Source: Streptomyces sp. NBC_00483 (GTDB taxonomy: Bacteria > Actinomycetota > Actinomycetes > Streptomycetales > Streptomycetaceae). Taken from it: a stretch of DNA of 64,000 nucleotides. Below the pieces are notes generated by a model. That model had not been told where the DNA came from, did no database searches, and was given only the letters and a program-made list of their open reading frames with translations. Location of the stretch: contig NZ_CP107880.1 in the NCBI RefSeq assembly GCF_036013745.1, forward strand, positions 744,001 through 808,000, in the 5' to 3' direction. A program made the position numbers and the translations under genes. Positions 9,485 to 18,005 of the stretch are shown in pieces; position 1 is the first letter of the stretch; each line of letters opens with the position of its first letter.

Positions 9485-11095
9485 GTGTCGCTGTCCGACC
9501 GACGCCCCGCCACCGAGTGGCTCGCCGACGCCGTGCTCTACCAGATCTATCCGCAGAGCTTCGCCGACTCCGACGGGGACGGCATCGGCGACTTCGCAGG
9601 GATCGAATCGCGGCTCGACCATCTGTCCTGGCTCGGCGTGAACACTGTGTGGCTCAACCCCTGCTTCGCGTCCCCGTTCCTCGACGCCGGATACGACGTC
9701 AGCGACTACTTCTCCGTCGCGCCCCGCTACGGAACCAACGACGACCTGGCCCGCCTCGTCGAGGCCGCCCGGAGCCGCGGCATCCGCGTCCTGCTCGACC
9801 TGGTGGCCGGGCACACCTCCGACGCGCACCCCTGGTTCACGACGTCCGCGAACGACCCCGCCGACCAGCGCTACATCTGGGCGAACCCCGAGGACCCGGC
9901 CACGCTCCCCGACGGCTTCGTCGCCTCCCCCGGCAGCCGCCCCGGCTTCTACCTGCCGAACTTCTTCGAGTCGCAGCCCGCCCTCAACTTCGGCTACGCG
10001 CGCCAGGATCCGGCCGAACCGTGGCGCCTCCCGGTGGACGCCGAGGGGCCGCGCGCCAACCGGCAGGCGCTGCGCGACGTGATGGACCACTGGCTGTCGC
10101 TCGGCCTGTCCGGCTTCCGCGTCGACATGGCGGCGTCGCTGGTCAAGGACGACCCCGACCAGTCGGCGACCTCGGCGCTGTGGCGGGAGCTGCGCGGCTG
10201 GCTGGACTCCACGCACCCGCACGCCGCGCTGCTCTCCGAGTGGGGAGACCCGGCGACCTCGGTCCCCGCCGGTTTCCACGGCGACTTCTTCCTCCAGTTC
10301 GGCCCCGTCCAGGACGGCATCGCCCTGCGGTCCCTCTGGAACAACTTCGAGGGCACGGTCAGCGAGCCCTGGGAGCCCCTGGAGCCGTATTTCGGGGCGG
10401 AGGCGCAGGGCTCCCCGCGGACGTTCCTCGACATCTGGCGCTCGACGACCGACACCATCGGCGACGCCGGGTTCGCCTGCCTGCCCACCGCCAACCACGA
10501 CTTCTCCCGCCTGTGCTGCGGCCCACGCACGCCGGAGCAACTCCCCACCGCGCTCGCCTTCCAGCTGACCTGGCCGACGCTGCCGGCGATCTACTACGGC
10601 GACGAGATCGGCATGCGCTACGTCCCCGGCCTGCCCGACCACGAGGGCAGCCGGCTCGGCCCGCGCTACAACCGGGCCGGTTCGCGTACGCCGATGCAGT
10701 GGGACGGCACCGAGAACGCGGGCTTCTCCACCGCCCCGGCCGACAAGCTGTACCTGCCGCTCGACCAGGCCTCGGACCGGCCGAACGTCGCGGACCAGCA
10801 GGCCGACCCCGACTCACTCCTGCACCTGGTCCGACGCCTGATCGAACTGCGCACGTCGCGCCCGGAGTTGGGCTCGCGTGGCGCGACCCGTGTGCTGCAC
10901 GACGGGTATCCGCTGGTGTACGTACGGGGTGAGCACCACCTGGTCATCGTCAACCCGGGCCGCGCCGCCACCACGTTCGACCTGCCGTACGAGTACGCGG
11001 GCCGGGCCGCGACGCCGCTGCTCGCGCAGCGTGTCGAGGTGACCGAAGGAGCGGTGCGGGCGGCCGGGTTCGGCTTCGGGATCTTCGAGGTCTGA
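9485..11095 (+). CDS. GH13 alpha-glucosidase-like enzyme
   Basis: 536 residues, a GH13 protein of the alpha-glucosidase or trehalose-hydrolase/synthase group. The TIM barrel starts at once (AVLYQIYPQSFADSDGDGIG, the calcium-loop block), with nucleophile D214 in GFRVDMA, acid/base E252 in LLSEWGDP and the third acid D339 in ANHDFSR. A small beta-domain ends the protein. It has no signal peptide, so it works on imported alpha-glucosides. GTG 9485 follows AAAGGACG. It lies 33 bases after the EEP gene and is probably in that transcript, hence under the LacI-type operator at 8579. Exact linkage specificity cannot be read. Confidence 0.88.
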   Translation: MSLSDRRPATEWLADAVLYQIYPQSFADSDGDGIGDFAGIESRLDHLSWLGVNTVWLNPCFASPFLDAGYDVSDYFSVAPRYGTNDDLARLVEAARSRGIRVLLDLVAGHTSDAHPWFTTSANDPADQRYIWANPEDPATLPDGFVASPGSRPGFYLPNFFESQPALNFGYARQDPAEPWRLPVDAEGPRANRQALRDVMDHWLSLGLSGFRVDMAASLVKDDPDQSATSALWRELRGWLDSTHPHAALLSEWGDPATSVPAGFHGDFFLQFGPVQDGIALRSLWNNFEGTVSEPWEPLEPYFGAEAQGSPRTFLDIWRSTTDTIGDAGFACLPTANHDFSRLCCGPRTPEQLPTALAFQLTWPTLPAIYYGDEIGMRYVPGLPDHEGSRLGPRYNRAGSRTPMQWDGTENAGFSTAPADKLYLPLDQASDRPNVADQQADPDSLLHLVRRLIELRTSRPELGSRGATRVLHDGYPLVYVRGEHHLVIVNPGRAATTFDLPYEYAGRAATPLLAQRVEVTEGAVRAAGFGFGIFEV

Positions 11096-11107
11096 GCCGG
11101 GCCGCTC

Positions 11108-11788
11108 CTACGACGTGGGCGGGGCGCCGAAGAGGCGGAGGACGCTCAGGCGGAAGGCGGCCTCGGCGTCGGCGTGTGTCATGCGGCCCGAGGTCGCCTC
11201 GTCGCCCGCGGCGTGGCCGAGGGCGACCGTCGAGGCGACCAGCCAGTGCGTGGGGAGGTCCGGGGTGAACTCGCCTGCCTGTTGCCCCCGTTCGACGAGC
11301 CGGGCGAGACGTTCCGTGACGGGTTCATGGAGTTCGCGGTCCCGGTCTTCTTCACGACCCCGACCCCTTTCGCGACCCCGATCCTCTTCGCGGTCCCGGC
11401 CCTCTTCGCGGTCCCGCCCGGCTCGGTCGCCGGGCTGCGGGGGCGGGGCGGCGGCCTGGAGGAGCGGGGCATTCTCCTCGAACGACCGCCAGGACGCGTC
11501 GAGGAACCTCAACAACGCCGCCGTGGCCGATCCCTCGTCGAGCATCGCGGCTTCGAGCGCGGTGACGGACTCCGCCGTCATCCGGTCGACCGCGGCCCTG
11601 ACCAGACCCTCGCGCGAGGAGAAGTGGGCGTAGACCGTCTGCCGGGTGACACCTGCGGCCTGCGCGATGGCCGCCATTCCCGCGTCGGGCTGCTGCCGGA
11701 GCAGTCGGGCCGCCGCGTCGAGCACCTGGGTCCTGCTGCGCTCTGCATCGGCCCGACGGCGCGGGCGGCGTTCCTCGGAGGCAACCAT
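11108..11788 (-). CDS. TetR regulator with a charged RDREE insertion
   Basis: 226 residues. The DNA-binding domain is clear (residues 15-65: RTQVLDAAARLLRQ, then GVTRQTVYAHFSSREGLVR). Between about residues 118 and 152 there is an unusual Arg/Asp/Glu-rich repeat (RDREEGRDREEDRGRERGR) that is coded by short tandem DNA repeats and is not expected in a TetR ligand domain; it looks like a loop expansion. The gene is divergent from 11923-12857 and two palindromes lie in between, one just upstream of its own ATG, so it likely represses itself and the SnoaL/DUF1772 pair. The ligand is unknown. Confidence 0.85.
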   Translation of the reverse strand: MVASEERRPRRRADAERSRTQVLDAAARLLRQQPDAGMAAIAQAAGVTRQTVYAHFSSREGLVRAAVDRMTAESVTALEAAMLDEGSATAALLRFLDASWRSFEENAPLLQAAAPPPQPGDRAGRDREEGRDREEDRGRERGRGREEDRDRELHEPVTERLARLVERGQQAGEFTPDLPTHWLVASTVALGHAAGDEATSGRMTHADAEAAFRLSVLRLFGAPPTS

Positions 11789-11789
11789 C

Positions 11790-11843
11790 TCTTACACCCT
11801 TGTCAGAATTACCGGATCGGGGATATCTTACAGACCTGTAAGA
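11790..11843. promoter_or_regulatory. Twin TetR operators
   Basis: TCTTACAGACCTGTAAGA at 11826-11843 is a perfect 8-2-8 palindrome. A degenerate copy, TCTTACACCCTTGTCAGA at 11790-11807, matches it at 14 of 18 positions and begins 2 bases upstream of the tetR start codon. Centres are 36 bases apart. Both fit binding by the adjacent TetR. Confidence 0.75.
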
Positions 11844-11922
11844 GATCGTAGCCGACCAGGGCTCGCCGACTCGTGGCGCCGGCGTGCACATCGAGAATCC
11901 ACGGAATCCACGGGGAGCAGCC

Positions 11923-12342
11923 ATGCCGCCTTTCGCCGACGCCGATCCCGCGACGTTCATCGGCGCCTTCTTTGATTCCCTCACCTCCTCGACCGTCCGG
12001 GGCGACGCTCCGGACGAGGTGATGGAGCGCCACTTCACCCCGGACATCGTGCAGTTCAGCGACGGTATCCGGCTCGATCACCAGCGCCTCCGCGATCACT
12101 TGCGGCCGGTCTCCAGGAACGTGACGGACTGGCACTTCGAGGTCCACGAGGCATTCGCGGACGGCACGCACATAGCCGCCCGCCTCACCATCCACGCCGG
12201 CACCCGCAAGGGCGGCCCCGCCAGCACCGACGTCCTCCTCTTCGCGGACTTCACGGACGACGGACGCATGCACCGCGCGCACCAGCTCACCCGCACTCTT
12301 CCCGAGCCGGGCGTCCAGGCGGAGGCGGAGGCGGCCACGTGA
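11923..12342 (+). CDS. SnoaL-like nuclear transport factor 2 fold protein
   Basis: 139 residues with the cone-shaped SnoaL/NTF2 layout: an N-terminal helix pair (ATFIGAFFDSLTS), a strand block ending FTPDIVQFSDG, and C-terminal strands (HIAARLTIHAG, LLFADFTDDGRM). Such proteins include polyketide cyclases, hydrolases and ligand-binding proteins; the reaction here is unknown. ATG 11923 is chosen for GGGGAG upstream. It is divergent from the TetR gene and coupled by GTGA to the DUF1772 gene, so the two are probably induced together. Confidence 0.75.
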   Translation: MPPFADADPATFIGAFFDSLTSSTVRGDAPDEVMERHFTPDIVQFSDGIRLDHQRLRDHLRPVSRNVTDWHFEVHEAFADGTHIAARLTIHAGTRKGGPASTDVLLFADFTDDGRMHRAHQLTRTLPEPGVQAEAEAAT

Positions 12343-12857
12343 ACGCATCCCGCTCCGCGCGGATCCGGCTCGTCCACGGGATCGCGTTGCTCGCCACGGG
12401 CCTGTTGGCCGGCGCGTTCGGGTACGGCGCCGCCAACCTCGCTCCCACCTTCGACGCCGTGCCTCAGAACATGCGGTTCGACTTCCACACCGAGCTGATG
12501 AAGGTCAACGGGATCACGATGCAGGCCGCGATGGCCGTGTCGGCGCTGAGCTCCCTCGCTCTCGCCGTCCTCACGCGCGGTCACCACCGGGCCGTGGCCG
12601 CGGTGGCGTGCGCGTTCACTATCACGTCCTTCCTTGTCACCCGCTTCGGGAACGTCCCGATCAACGGCAGAATCAAACAGTGGGCGGTGCACGGGGCTTC
12701 GGCGGACACGGCGGAACTCCTGCGGCGCTGGGAGCTGTTCAACATCACCCGGACCCTCACCGCCGTCGTCGCGTTCACCCTCCTGATAGGTCTCGCCCTG
12801 CGGCCGCGCGTGGCGGAGGTGGACCGGGCCGCCGCTCTCAGCCCTTCCGCACGGTGA
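12339..12857 (+). CDS. DUF1772 (anthrone oxygenase-like) membrane protein
   Basis: 172 residues with four hydrophobic segments (about 9-32, 60-78, 84-102 and 135-155). The pattern, including a conserved polar stretch VPINGRIKQW after the third helix and RWELFNITRT before the fourth, fits the DUF1772 family, which includes proteins called anthrone oxygenases. The GTG start overlaps the SnoaL stop. Its last 20 bases overlap the end of the convergent GH35-like gene. Likely membrane-bound; function beyond the family name is unknown. Confidence 0.78.
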   Translation: MNASRSARIRLVHGIALLATGLLAGAFGYGAANLAPTFDAVPQNMRFDFHTELMKVNGITMQAAMAVSALSSLALAVLTRGHHRAVAAVACAFTITSFLVTRFGNVPINGRIKQWAVHGASADTAELLRRWELFNITRTLTAVVAFTLLIGLALRPRVAEVDRAAALSPSAR

Positions 12858-15201
12858 ACTCCGACCGCTTCACCCGCAGCAGCGTCCGCCCACCCTCCGA
12901 CGAAGACTTGGCACCTTCGCAGCGGGCCGGGCCGTCGACGGCGACCACGGCCTCGGAGCCCAGCGCGCGGAATGTGACCTGCCCGTCGCCGACACTCGTG
13001 ATCTCGGCGGTGGCGTAGGCGAGGCGCAGGCCGCCCGCCGTCACCCCCAGCGGCAGGATCGCCGCGCTGCGGCCGGGGATGTGGAGGCGTTCGCCGCCGA
13101 AGAGGGCCTTGCCCTTCTCGGTGACGGAGACGTTCTCCGCGTATCCGGAGGTGACGTTGAAGGCGTGCAGCAGGCGGCCGCCGTCGGCGTCGCGCGTGGT
13201 GAGCAGGAAGACGCCGGGGCGGGTGGCGGAGTGCCGCACGGCAGGTGTCGCGCCGAGTTCACGGAACGCGCCCAGCCAGAAGTCGAGGTCGCAGCGGTAG
13301 TCCGTGGCGACGACGGCGGCCCGGCCCTTGCCGACGGGGATGTCGAAGCCGCAGCCCTTGCCGGTGGTGAGTTCGCGCAGGATCGTCGTCCCGCGGCTCG
13401 ACGCGCACAATTGGGCCTTGCCGACGCGGATTTCGGCGATGCCCTCGGCCCAGCCGTGTGCGGACACCGACAGCCAGAACCGGTCGGCGTCGGTCATGGT
13501 CTTCTCGGGCTTCAGGCCGAGCGCCTCCTGGAGGACCGTGCAGCTCTCGCCCGCCATGTCCTTGCCGGGCACCTTTCCCGAGAGGAGCAGCTTGCCGCCC
13601 GCTTCCAGGTAGCGCACCAGCCGCTTCTGCAGGGCGGCCGCGAGGTACTCGCCGGTGGCGAGCGCGAGGACCGGCACGTCCTTCGGATCGACGTCCCCCG
13701 CTTGGAGGTTGATGCTTCGGTAGCGGAAGCCGCCGAGGAGCATGGCTCGGGTCAGCGCCCCGCCGGGCCCGTAGCCGCGGGTGCTCTGCACATCGGCGAG
13801 GACCGCGTCGGCCGTGTCCCGCCCGGGCGGGTGGTACTCGGTCAGGTAGTGGTCGGGTACGAAGGCCAGGGCCACGTCGTCGTACTCGGGGCGGGCCGTC
13901 GCAAGGAGCGGGGCGAGCGCGCGGACCGAGCGGGCGCTGCGCCGGGTCGGCTCGAAGCTGACGCCGCGCTGGCCCTCGGGGTCGACGGGCGCGGCGAAGC
14001 CGTGGCGTTCGCCGGTGATGCCGATGCGGTCGTTGCCGTCGCCCGTCGGCTCGTCGAGCTTGGGATTGAATCCGCCCGCGAACAAGTAGTAGTTGAGCAT
14101 TTTGTTGCCCTGGGCGAGGCAGAGGCGGGTCTTGAGCCAGGTGCTCTCGGCGTCGCTCTGGTCCGACAGGGTGTTGCCGTAGTCGGCGTGCCCGGCGTCG
14201 AACTCAAGGGCCGACAGGGGCTGGTCGTCGTCGGCGACCGCGTCCATGAAGGCGTTGATCAGGTAGAGGTCGGTGACGTTGTGGAGGTCGAGATCGCCGA
14301 GGTAGAAGTCGGCGCCGGCGATCATGCCGGGCCTGCCCGCGTACGTCTCCATGAGCTGGCTGATGCCGATGGGGAAGTTCTCTGCGGTGCCGCCGCCGGT
14401 GCCGTGGATGTTGATGAGGAAGGGGATGCCGGACACACCGCCGTCGTGCGCGTAGCGCTTCAACTCGTCGACGTAGCGGGCGAATCGGCCGCGCATGAAC
14501 GTGCCGAGGTCGTGCATGAGCGCGGCGGCGTACGCGTCCCTGGGGGCGCGGATCGCCTTGTCGCGCTCGTCGGCGGAGGCGCCCGCGAAGGGGTAGCGGT
14601 CCTTGAGACCGTCGCCGTATGTCGCATCGAGCCAGTCGTTGAAGTCGGCCAGGAGGCCCGTGGTGAGGTTCGGGCCGTTGCTGACCCACGCCAGCATGCC
14701 GATCTCGTTGTCGAGTTGGCAGGCGATGACTCCGGGCCGCCCCTTGCGGTGCAGGCGCTCGGCGAGCACCGGCATGACGGCCGCGTACCAGCGCTCGACC
14801 TCTTTGAGGTAGGCCGGGGCGAGGTAGTCGAGGGCGGCGGTGGTGGCCTCGGCACCGTCCCAGCCGGTGCCGACGATCTCGGGATGGTCCTTGCCGACAC
14901 GGAGCGGCACGCCCTCGCCCTTGAGCTCCGCCATGGTGAAGGGGCCCGGCCGGGCGATGACCTTGAAGCCGTTGTCGCGGCAGAGGTCGAGGAAGGCACC
15001 GAGATCGCGTTCGGGACGGGTGCGTCCTGTGACGTCGAGGCTGCCGTCGCCGGTCTCGTGCCACATCCAGGGGATGTACGTGGCGATGGTGTCGAGCCCG
15101 GCCTCCTTCCCGCGGTCCAGGCGGGACTGCCAGTCCGCGCGCTTCAGCAACCTGCTGAACTGGAGGTACGGGACGGGGAGTCGGAGGGGTGGGCGCGGCA
15201 C
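12838..15201 (-). CDS. GH35-like beta-galactosidase family enzyme
   Basis: About 787 residues. The N-terminal part has the GH35/GH42 TIM-barrel pattern: YLQFSRLLKRADWQSRL, then GLDTIATYIPWMWHE, ARPGPF, acid/base Glu in QLDNEIG and the likely nucleophile Glu in ALEFDAGH. Beta-sandwich segments follow. These enzymes remove beta-galactose from oligosaccharides; no signal peptide is visible. The start is uncertain: the usual strand before YLQFSR is degraded, and the frame stays open into a GC-rich repeat up to 15414. I chose GTG 15201, directly before PRPPLRLPVPYLQ, although no ribosome binding site supports it. The gene is divergent from lacI with a LacI operator in between. Confidence 0.8.
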   Translation of the reverse strand: MPRPPLRLPVPYLQFSRLLKRADWQSRLDRGKEAGLDTIATYIPWMWHETGDGSLDVTGRTRPERDLGAFLDLCRDNGFKVIARPGPFTMAELKGEGVPLRVGKDHPEIVGTGWDGAEATTAALDYLAPAYLKEVERWYAAVMPVLAERLHRKGRPGVIACQLDNEIGMLAWVSNGPNLTTGLLADFNDWLDATYGDGLKDRYPFAGASADERDKAIRAPRDAYAAALMHDLGTFMRGRFARYVDELKRYAHDGGVSGIPFLINIHGTGGGTAENFPIGISQLMETYAGRPGMIAGADFYLGDLDLHNVTDLYLINAFMDAVADDDQPLSALEFDAGHADYGNTLSDQSDAESTWLKTRLCLAQGNKMLNYYLFAGGFNPKLDEPTGDGNDRIGITGERHGFAAPVDPEGQRGVSFEPTRRSARSVRALAPLLATARPEYDDVALAFVPDHYLTEYHPPGRDTADAVLADVQSTRGYGPGGALTRAMLLGGFRYRSINLQAGDVDPKDVPVLALATGEYLAAALQKRLVRYLEAGGKLLLSGKVPGKDMAGESCTVLQEALGLKPEKTMTDADRFWLSVSAHGWAEGIAEIRVGKAQLCASSRGTTILRELTTGKGCGFDIPVGKGRAAVVATDYRCDLDFWLGAFRELGATPAVRHSATRPGVFLLTTRDADGGRLLHAFNVTSGYAENVSVTEKGKALFGGERLHIPGRSAAILPLGVTAGGLRLAYATAEITSVGDGQVTFRALGSEAVVAVDGPARCEGAKSSSEGGRTLLRVKRSEFTVRKG

Positions 15202-15270
15202 ACCGAAAACCGGGTGACCGGCGCGCGGCGGGGCATGCTGGGCCGGGTACCGCCGCGGCTGAGTCCGCGC

Positions 15271-15368
15271 CCCGGACCTGCGCCTGGCCCGGCCGGGCTG
15301 TACCCCGGACCTGCGCCTGACTCGGCCGGGCTCCGCCCCGGACCGCACCTGGCCCCGCCGGGCCGCGC
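15271..15368. repeat. Three imperfect 33-bp tandem repeats
   Basis: Copies begin at 15271, 15304 and 15337, each opening with CCCGGAC and containing a CTG then GGCCGGG segment; a partial fourth begins near 15369. They lie between the GH35-like gene and lacI. Read on the minus strand they code an 11-residue Arg-rich unit, but I judge this to be non-coding. Confidence 0.7.
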
Positions 15369-15420
15369 CCCGGCCCCGCGAAGGCGCCAGCCTTGCTCCG
15401 CCCCGCTCCCCCACCTATGG

Positions 15421-15434
15421 TGAATGCGCTTTCA
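15421..15434. promoter_or_regulatory. LacI-type operator upstream of lacI
   Basis: TGAATGCGCTTTCA is a near-perfect palindrome (12 of 14 positions symmetrical) of the LacI-family type, 51 bases before the lacI start and near the divergent GH35-like gene. It matches the 8579-8592 site at 13 of 14 positions. Confidence 0.75.
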
Positions 15435-15484
15435 TCCGTCGGAGGGCCGGTCACGCCCCCGCAGCAGACTCGGGGGCCGCCCAC

Positions 15485-16570
15485 ATGACCACCACCCCCA
15501 CGGTGTACGACGTCGCCGAACGCTCCGGCGTCTCGATCGCCACCGTGTCGCGGGTCTACCGCAACCCCGACTCCGTACGCGCACAGACCCGCGAGAGGGT
15601 GCTCGCCGCCGCCCGCGAGCTCGGCTACGTCCCGAGTGGCAACGCCCGGGGCCTGGCGAGCCGTTCGACCGGCGTGCTCGGCCTGTGCTTTCCCGACTAC
15701 TCGGATCCGGACGCCGAGTCGGAGGCGGAGGCCGGGGTCGGCGACGAACCGGACGACAACGCCGCGATGCTCTACTCCGACCAGATCATCCGCGGCATGG
15801 AGCGGGCCGCCCGCCGGCACGGCTACGCGCTGCTGATCGCGGCATCGCTGAAGAGCGGCCCCGAGACCCTGGTCGCGAAGGTGGCGGGGCGTGTCGACGG
15901 ATTCGCGGTGCTCGCCCGCACCGTCCCGACGGAGGAGCTGGAGCTCATATCGCGTCGGCAGCCCGTCGTGATGCTGGCGGGCCCGCGCGAACCCGGCGAG
16001 CAGGACCGGCCGGTGCGGCTCGACCACATCCAGGTCGCCAACGCCGACGGACAGCGCGAGTTGACCCGCCATCTCATCGAGGACCACGACCTGCGCCGCC
16101 TGGCCTACGTGGGCTCGGCGGAGGACTCCCCGGACGTGGAGGCCCGGTTCCACGGCTACACCGAGGCCTGCCGCGCCGCCGGCATCGACGTGGCCGACGT
16201 ACCCGATGTGCGCGTCGGCATGATGACGCAGGCGGAGGGCGCGCAGGCCACCGACACCCTGCTCGACCGCCCCGGCGAGCACCCCGAGGCACTGCTCTTC
16301 GCCAACGACCAGATGGCGGTCGGCGCCCTGCACACTCTGGAGCGGCGAGGTCTGCGCGTGCCGCAGGACGTGACGGTCACCGGCTTCGACGGCATCCCGC
16401 TCGGCCGCATGGCACGCCCCGCGCTCACCACGGTCCGTCAGCCGATGCGCCGCATGGGCGAGGAGGCGGTGGAGCTGCTGGTGCGGCGCCTCGGCGGCCA
16501 GGGGAACAAGGAACCCGAGTCGCTGACGCTGCCGGTTTCGCTGGTACGCAGGGCGAGTTGCGGCTGCTGA
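15485..16570 (+). CDS. LacI-family sugar-responsive repressor
   Basis: 361 residues, the usual LacI length. The helix-turn-helix with hinge is residues 7-60 (VYDVAERSGVSIATVSRVYR, then GYVPSGNARGLAS); the periplasmic-binding-like effector domain follows, with FANDQMAVGAL and VTGFDGIPLGRM blocks. An acidic insert (about residues 75-95) is longer than usual. Such proteins bind palindromic operators and release them when a sugar binds. Operators at 15421 and 8579 suggest it controls itself, the GH35-like gene, the GH3 gene and the EEP-GH13 unit. The inducer is not readable; a beta-galactoside or beta-glucoside is likely from the enzymes. Confidence 0.9.
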   Translation: MTTTPTVYDVAERSGVSIATVSRVYRNPDSVRAQTRERVLAAARELGYVPSGNARGLASRSTGVLGLCFPDYSDPDAESEAEAGVGDEPDDNAAMLYSDQIIRGMERAARRHGYALLIAASLKSGPETLVAKVAGRVDGFAVLARTVPTEELELISRRQPVVMLAGPREPGEQDRPVRLDHIQVANADGQRELTRHLIEDHDLRRLAYVGSAEDSPDVEARFHGYTEACRAAGIDVADVPDVRVGMMTQAEGAQATDTLLDRPGEHPEALLFANDQMAVGALHTLERRGLRVPQDVTVTGFDGIPLGRMARPALTTVRQPMRRMGEEAVELLVRRLGGQGNKEPESLTLPVSLVRRASCGC

Positions 16571-16636
16571 GGCCCGGCCCCTTTCGCTGGACAGCTGGAT
16601 AGGCTGAGCCCCCGTCCACACCTCCTGGGGGAGCAA

Positions 16637-17032
16637 ATGGCCAGTAGATTCACCGAGTTGGTCGTCGACTGTCACGATCCGGAGCGGCTCGCCGCCTTCT
16701 GGTGCGAGGTCCTCGACTTCAAGGTGCTCGAACGGAGCGAGGACAAGGTCGAGATCGGCTCCTGGGAGCCGACCGTCGAGGAGGTCCGGGCCCGCCAGAT
16801 GCCGCCCACCTTGGTGTTCATCCGCGTACCCGAGGGCAAGAGCGTGAAGAACCGGCTCCACCTGGACGTCAGCCCGGTCGACCGCAGCACCGACGACGAG
16901 GCGACGAGGCTGCTCGCCCTCGGCGCCACCAAGGTCGACGTGGGCCAGGGCCCCGGCCGCAACTGGGTGGTCATGGCCGACCCCGAGGGCAACGAGTTCG
17001 ACGTTCTACGCACGCTGGCGCCGTCCGACTAG
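16637..17032 (+). CDS. VOC family (glyoxalase-like) protein
   Basis: 131 residues with two beta-alpha-beta-beta-beta modules: ASRFTELVVDCHDPERLAAF at the start, LHLDVSPVDR in the middle and VVMADPEGNEFDVL at the end. This is the Streptomyces glyoxalase-like group whose members may be resistance proteins or enzymes, or have unknown roles. The possible metal site residues are weak. The ATG follows CTGGGGGAG. It is a single gene between lacI and an unrelated membrane gene; no function is assigned. Confidence 0.8.
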   Translation: MASRFTELVVDCHDPERLAAFWCEVLDFKVLERSEDKVEIGSWEPTVEEVRARQMPPTLVFIRVPEGKSVKNRLHLDVSPVDRSTDDEATRLLALGATKVDVGQGPGRNWVVMADPEGNEFDVLRTLAPSD

Positions 17033-17192
17033 CCACGCGGCGCACCCCGCCCTCATCGTCATCCCCATATCGGTCATACTCGATGAAACATGCACAACGT
17101 CTCAGATCGAGGAGTCCGTCATCACCATCACAGGACCCGCGCCCCGAGCAGTCGTTGACCGAGCCTCCGGCCCCTCCCGGCTGTGGCACGGC

Positions 17193-17843
17193 GTGTTGGC
17201 CGTCGTCGTCGCGGCGGCGCTCGTCGCGCAGTTCGTGCTCGTGTTCAGCGGTGGGTCCTCCGCCGGGGCCGGGGACACGACAGGGGACGAGGCCGGCACG
17301 TGGACCCGGCTGGTGCGCATGCTCAGCTACTTCACCATCCAGAGCAACATCCTCGTCCTGGCCTGCGCCGTGATCCTGGTGCTGCGCCCGGGCCGGGACG
17401 GCGCCGGGTGGCGGGTGCTGCGGCTCGACGCGCTGCTCGGCATCACGATCACCGGTCTGGTGTTCGCGATCGTCCTCGCGCCGCAGATCCACGCCGAAGG
17501 TGTCTCGCTGTGGATCACGGTGGGGCTGCACTACGTCGCGCCGCCGATGACGCTCCTCGGCTGGCTGCTGTTCGGGCCGCGCGGGCGGATCGACGGCGCG
17601 ACCGTGGGGTGGGCGTTCGTGTGGCCGACGCTGTGGATCGCGTACACGCTCGTGCACGGCGCGGTCACGGACTGGTACCCGTATCCGTTCCTCGACGCGC
17701 ACGCGCGCGGCTACGGCCTCGCGCTGCGGAACATCGTCGGGGTGCTCGTGGTCGCGGCCCTGCTGGCCTGGTTGTTCGGGTGGATCGACCGGCGCCTCGG
17801 TCGCCGACTCAAGCGGCCGCTGCCACTTCCCGATCACTTCTGA
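17193..17843 (+). CDS. Pr6Pr-type membrane protein, start uncertain
   Basis: At least 216 residues with about six hydrophobic segments and the blocks LSYFTIQSNILV, GLHYVAPPMTLLGWLLFGPR and VHGAVTDWYPYPFLD, as in the Pr6Pr (FAR-17a/AIG1-like) membrane family of actinobacteria. The listed GTG start cuts into the first membrane helix (RLWHGVLAVVV). The frame is open further upstream with no ATG, GTG or TTG, but a good ribosome binding site, GAGGAG at 17109-17114, sits 6 bases before an in-frame ATC at 17121. Translation may begin there or the start codon may be mutated. Its last 10 bases overlap the convergent glycosyltransferase gene. Confidence 0.7.
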   Translation: MLAVVVAAALVAQFVLVFSGGSSAGAGDTTGDEAGTWTRLVRMLSYFTIQSNILVLACAVILVLRPGRDGAGWRVLRLDALLGITITGLVFAIVLAPQIHAEGVSLWITVGLHYVAPPMTLLGWLLFGPRGRIDGATVGWAFVWPTLWIAYTLVHGAVTDWYPYPFLDAHARGYGLALRNIVGVLVVAALLAWLFGWIDRRLGRRLKRPLPLPDHF

Positions 17844-18005
17844 CACGGCAGCGCACCACCGTGCGCTCCGAGTCGGCGCCGTCGGCGTTCAGGGCCAGGA
17901 CCTTGACGACGTGTTCGCCGTCGGCCATCGGGGTGCGGGGCGTCCAGGACCAGGCCCCGTCCTCCGCGACCTGCGCCCTGCCCAGGAACCGGGCGTTCTC
18001 CCAGC
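17809..18005 (-). pseudogene. Relic of a bacterial Ig-like domain, out of frame at the 3' end of the glycosyltransferase
   Basis: In the frame different from the glycosyltransferase, the minus strand codes RWENARFLGRAQV, then WSWTPRTPMADGEHVVKV and ALNADGADSERTVV, ending at a stop at 17809. The pattern (WSWTP, ADGEH, A-x-NADG) is that of bacterial Ig-like repeats of surface proteins. It has no start of its own and begins at the point where the glycosyltransferase similarity ends. Confidence 0.5.

Noticed and set aside
15271..15368. CRISPR-like array
   Set aside because: The 33-bp units are directly adjacent, without unique spacers, so this is a simple tandem repeat.
14204..16861. Minus-strand frame across lacI and the GH35-like promoter
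   Set aside because: It runs antisense through a clear LacI gene and out of frame with the GH35-like gene; its product is low complexity.
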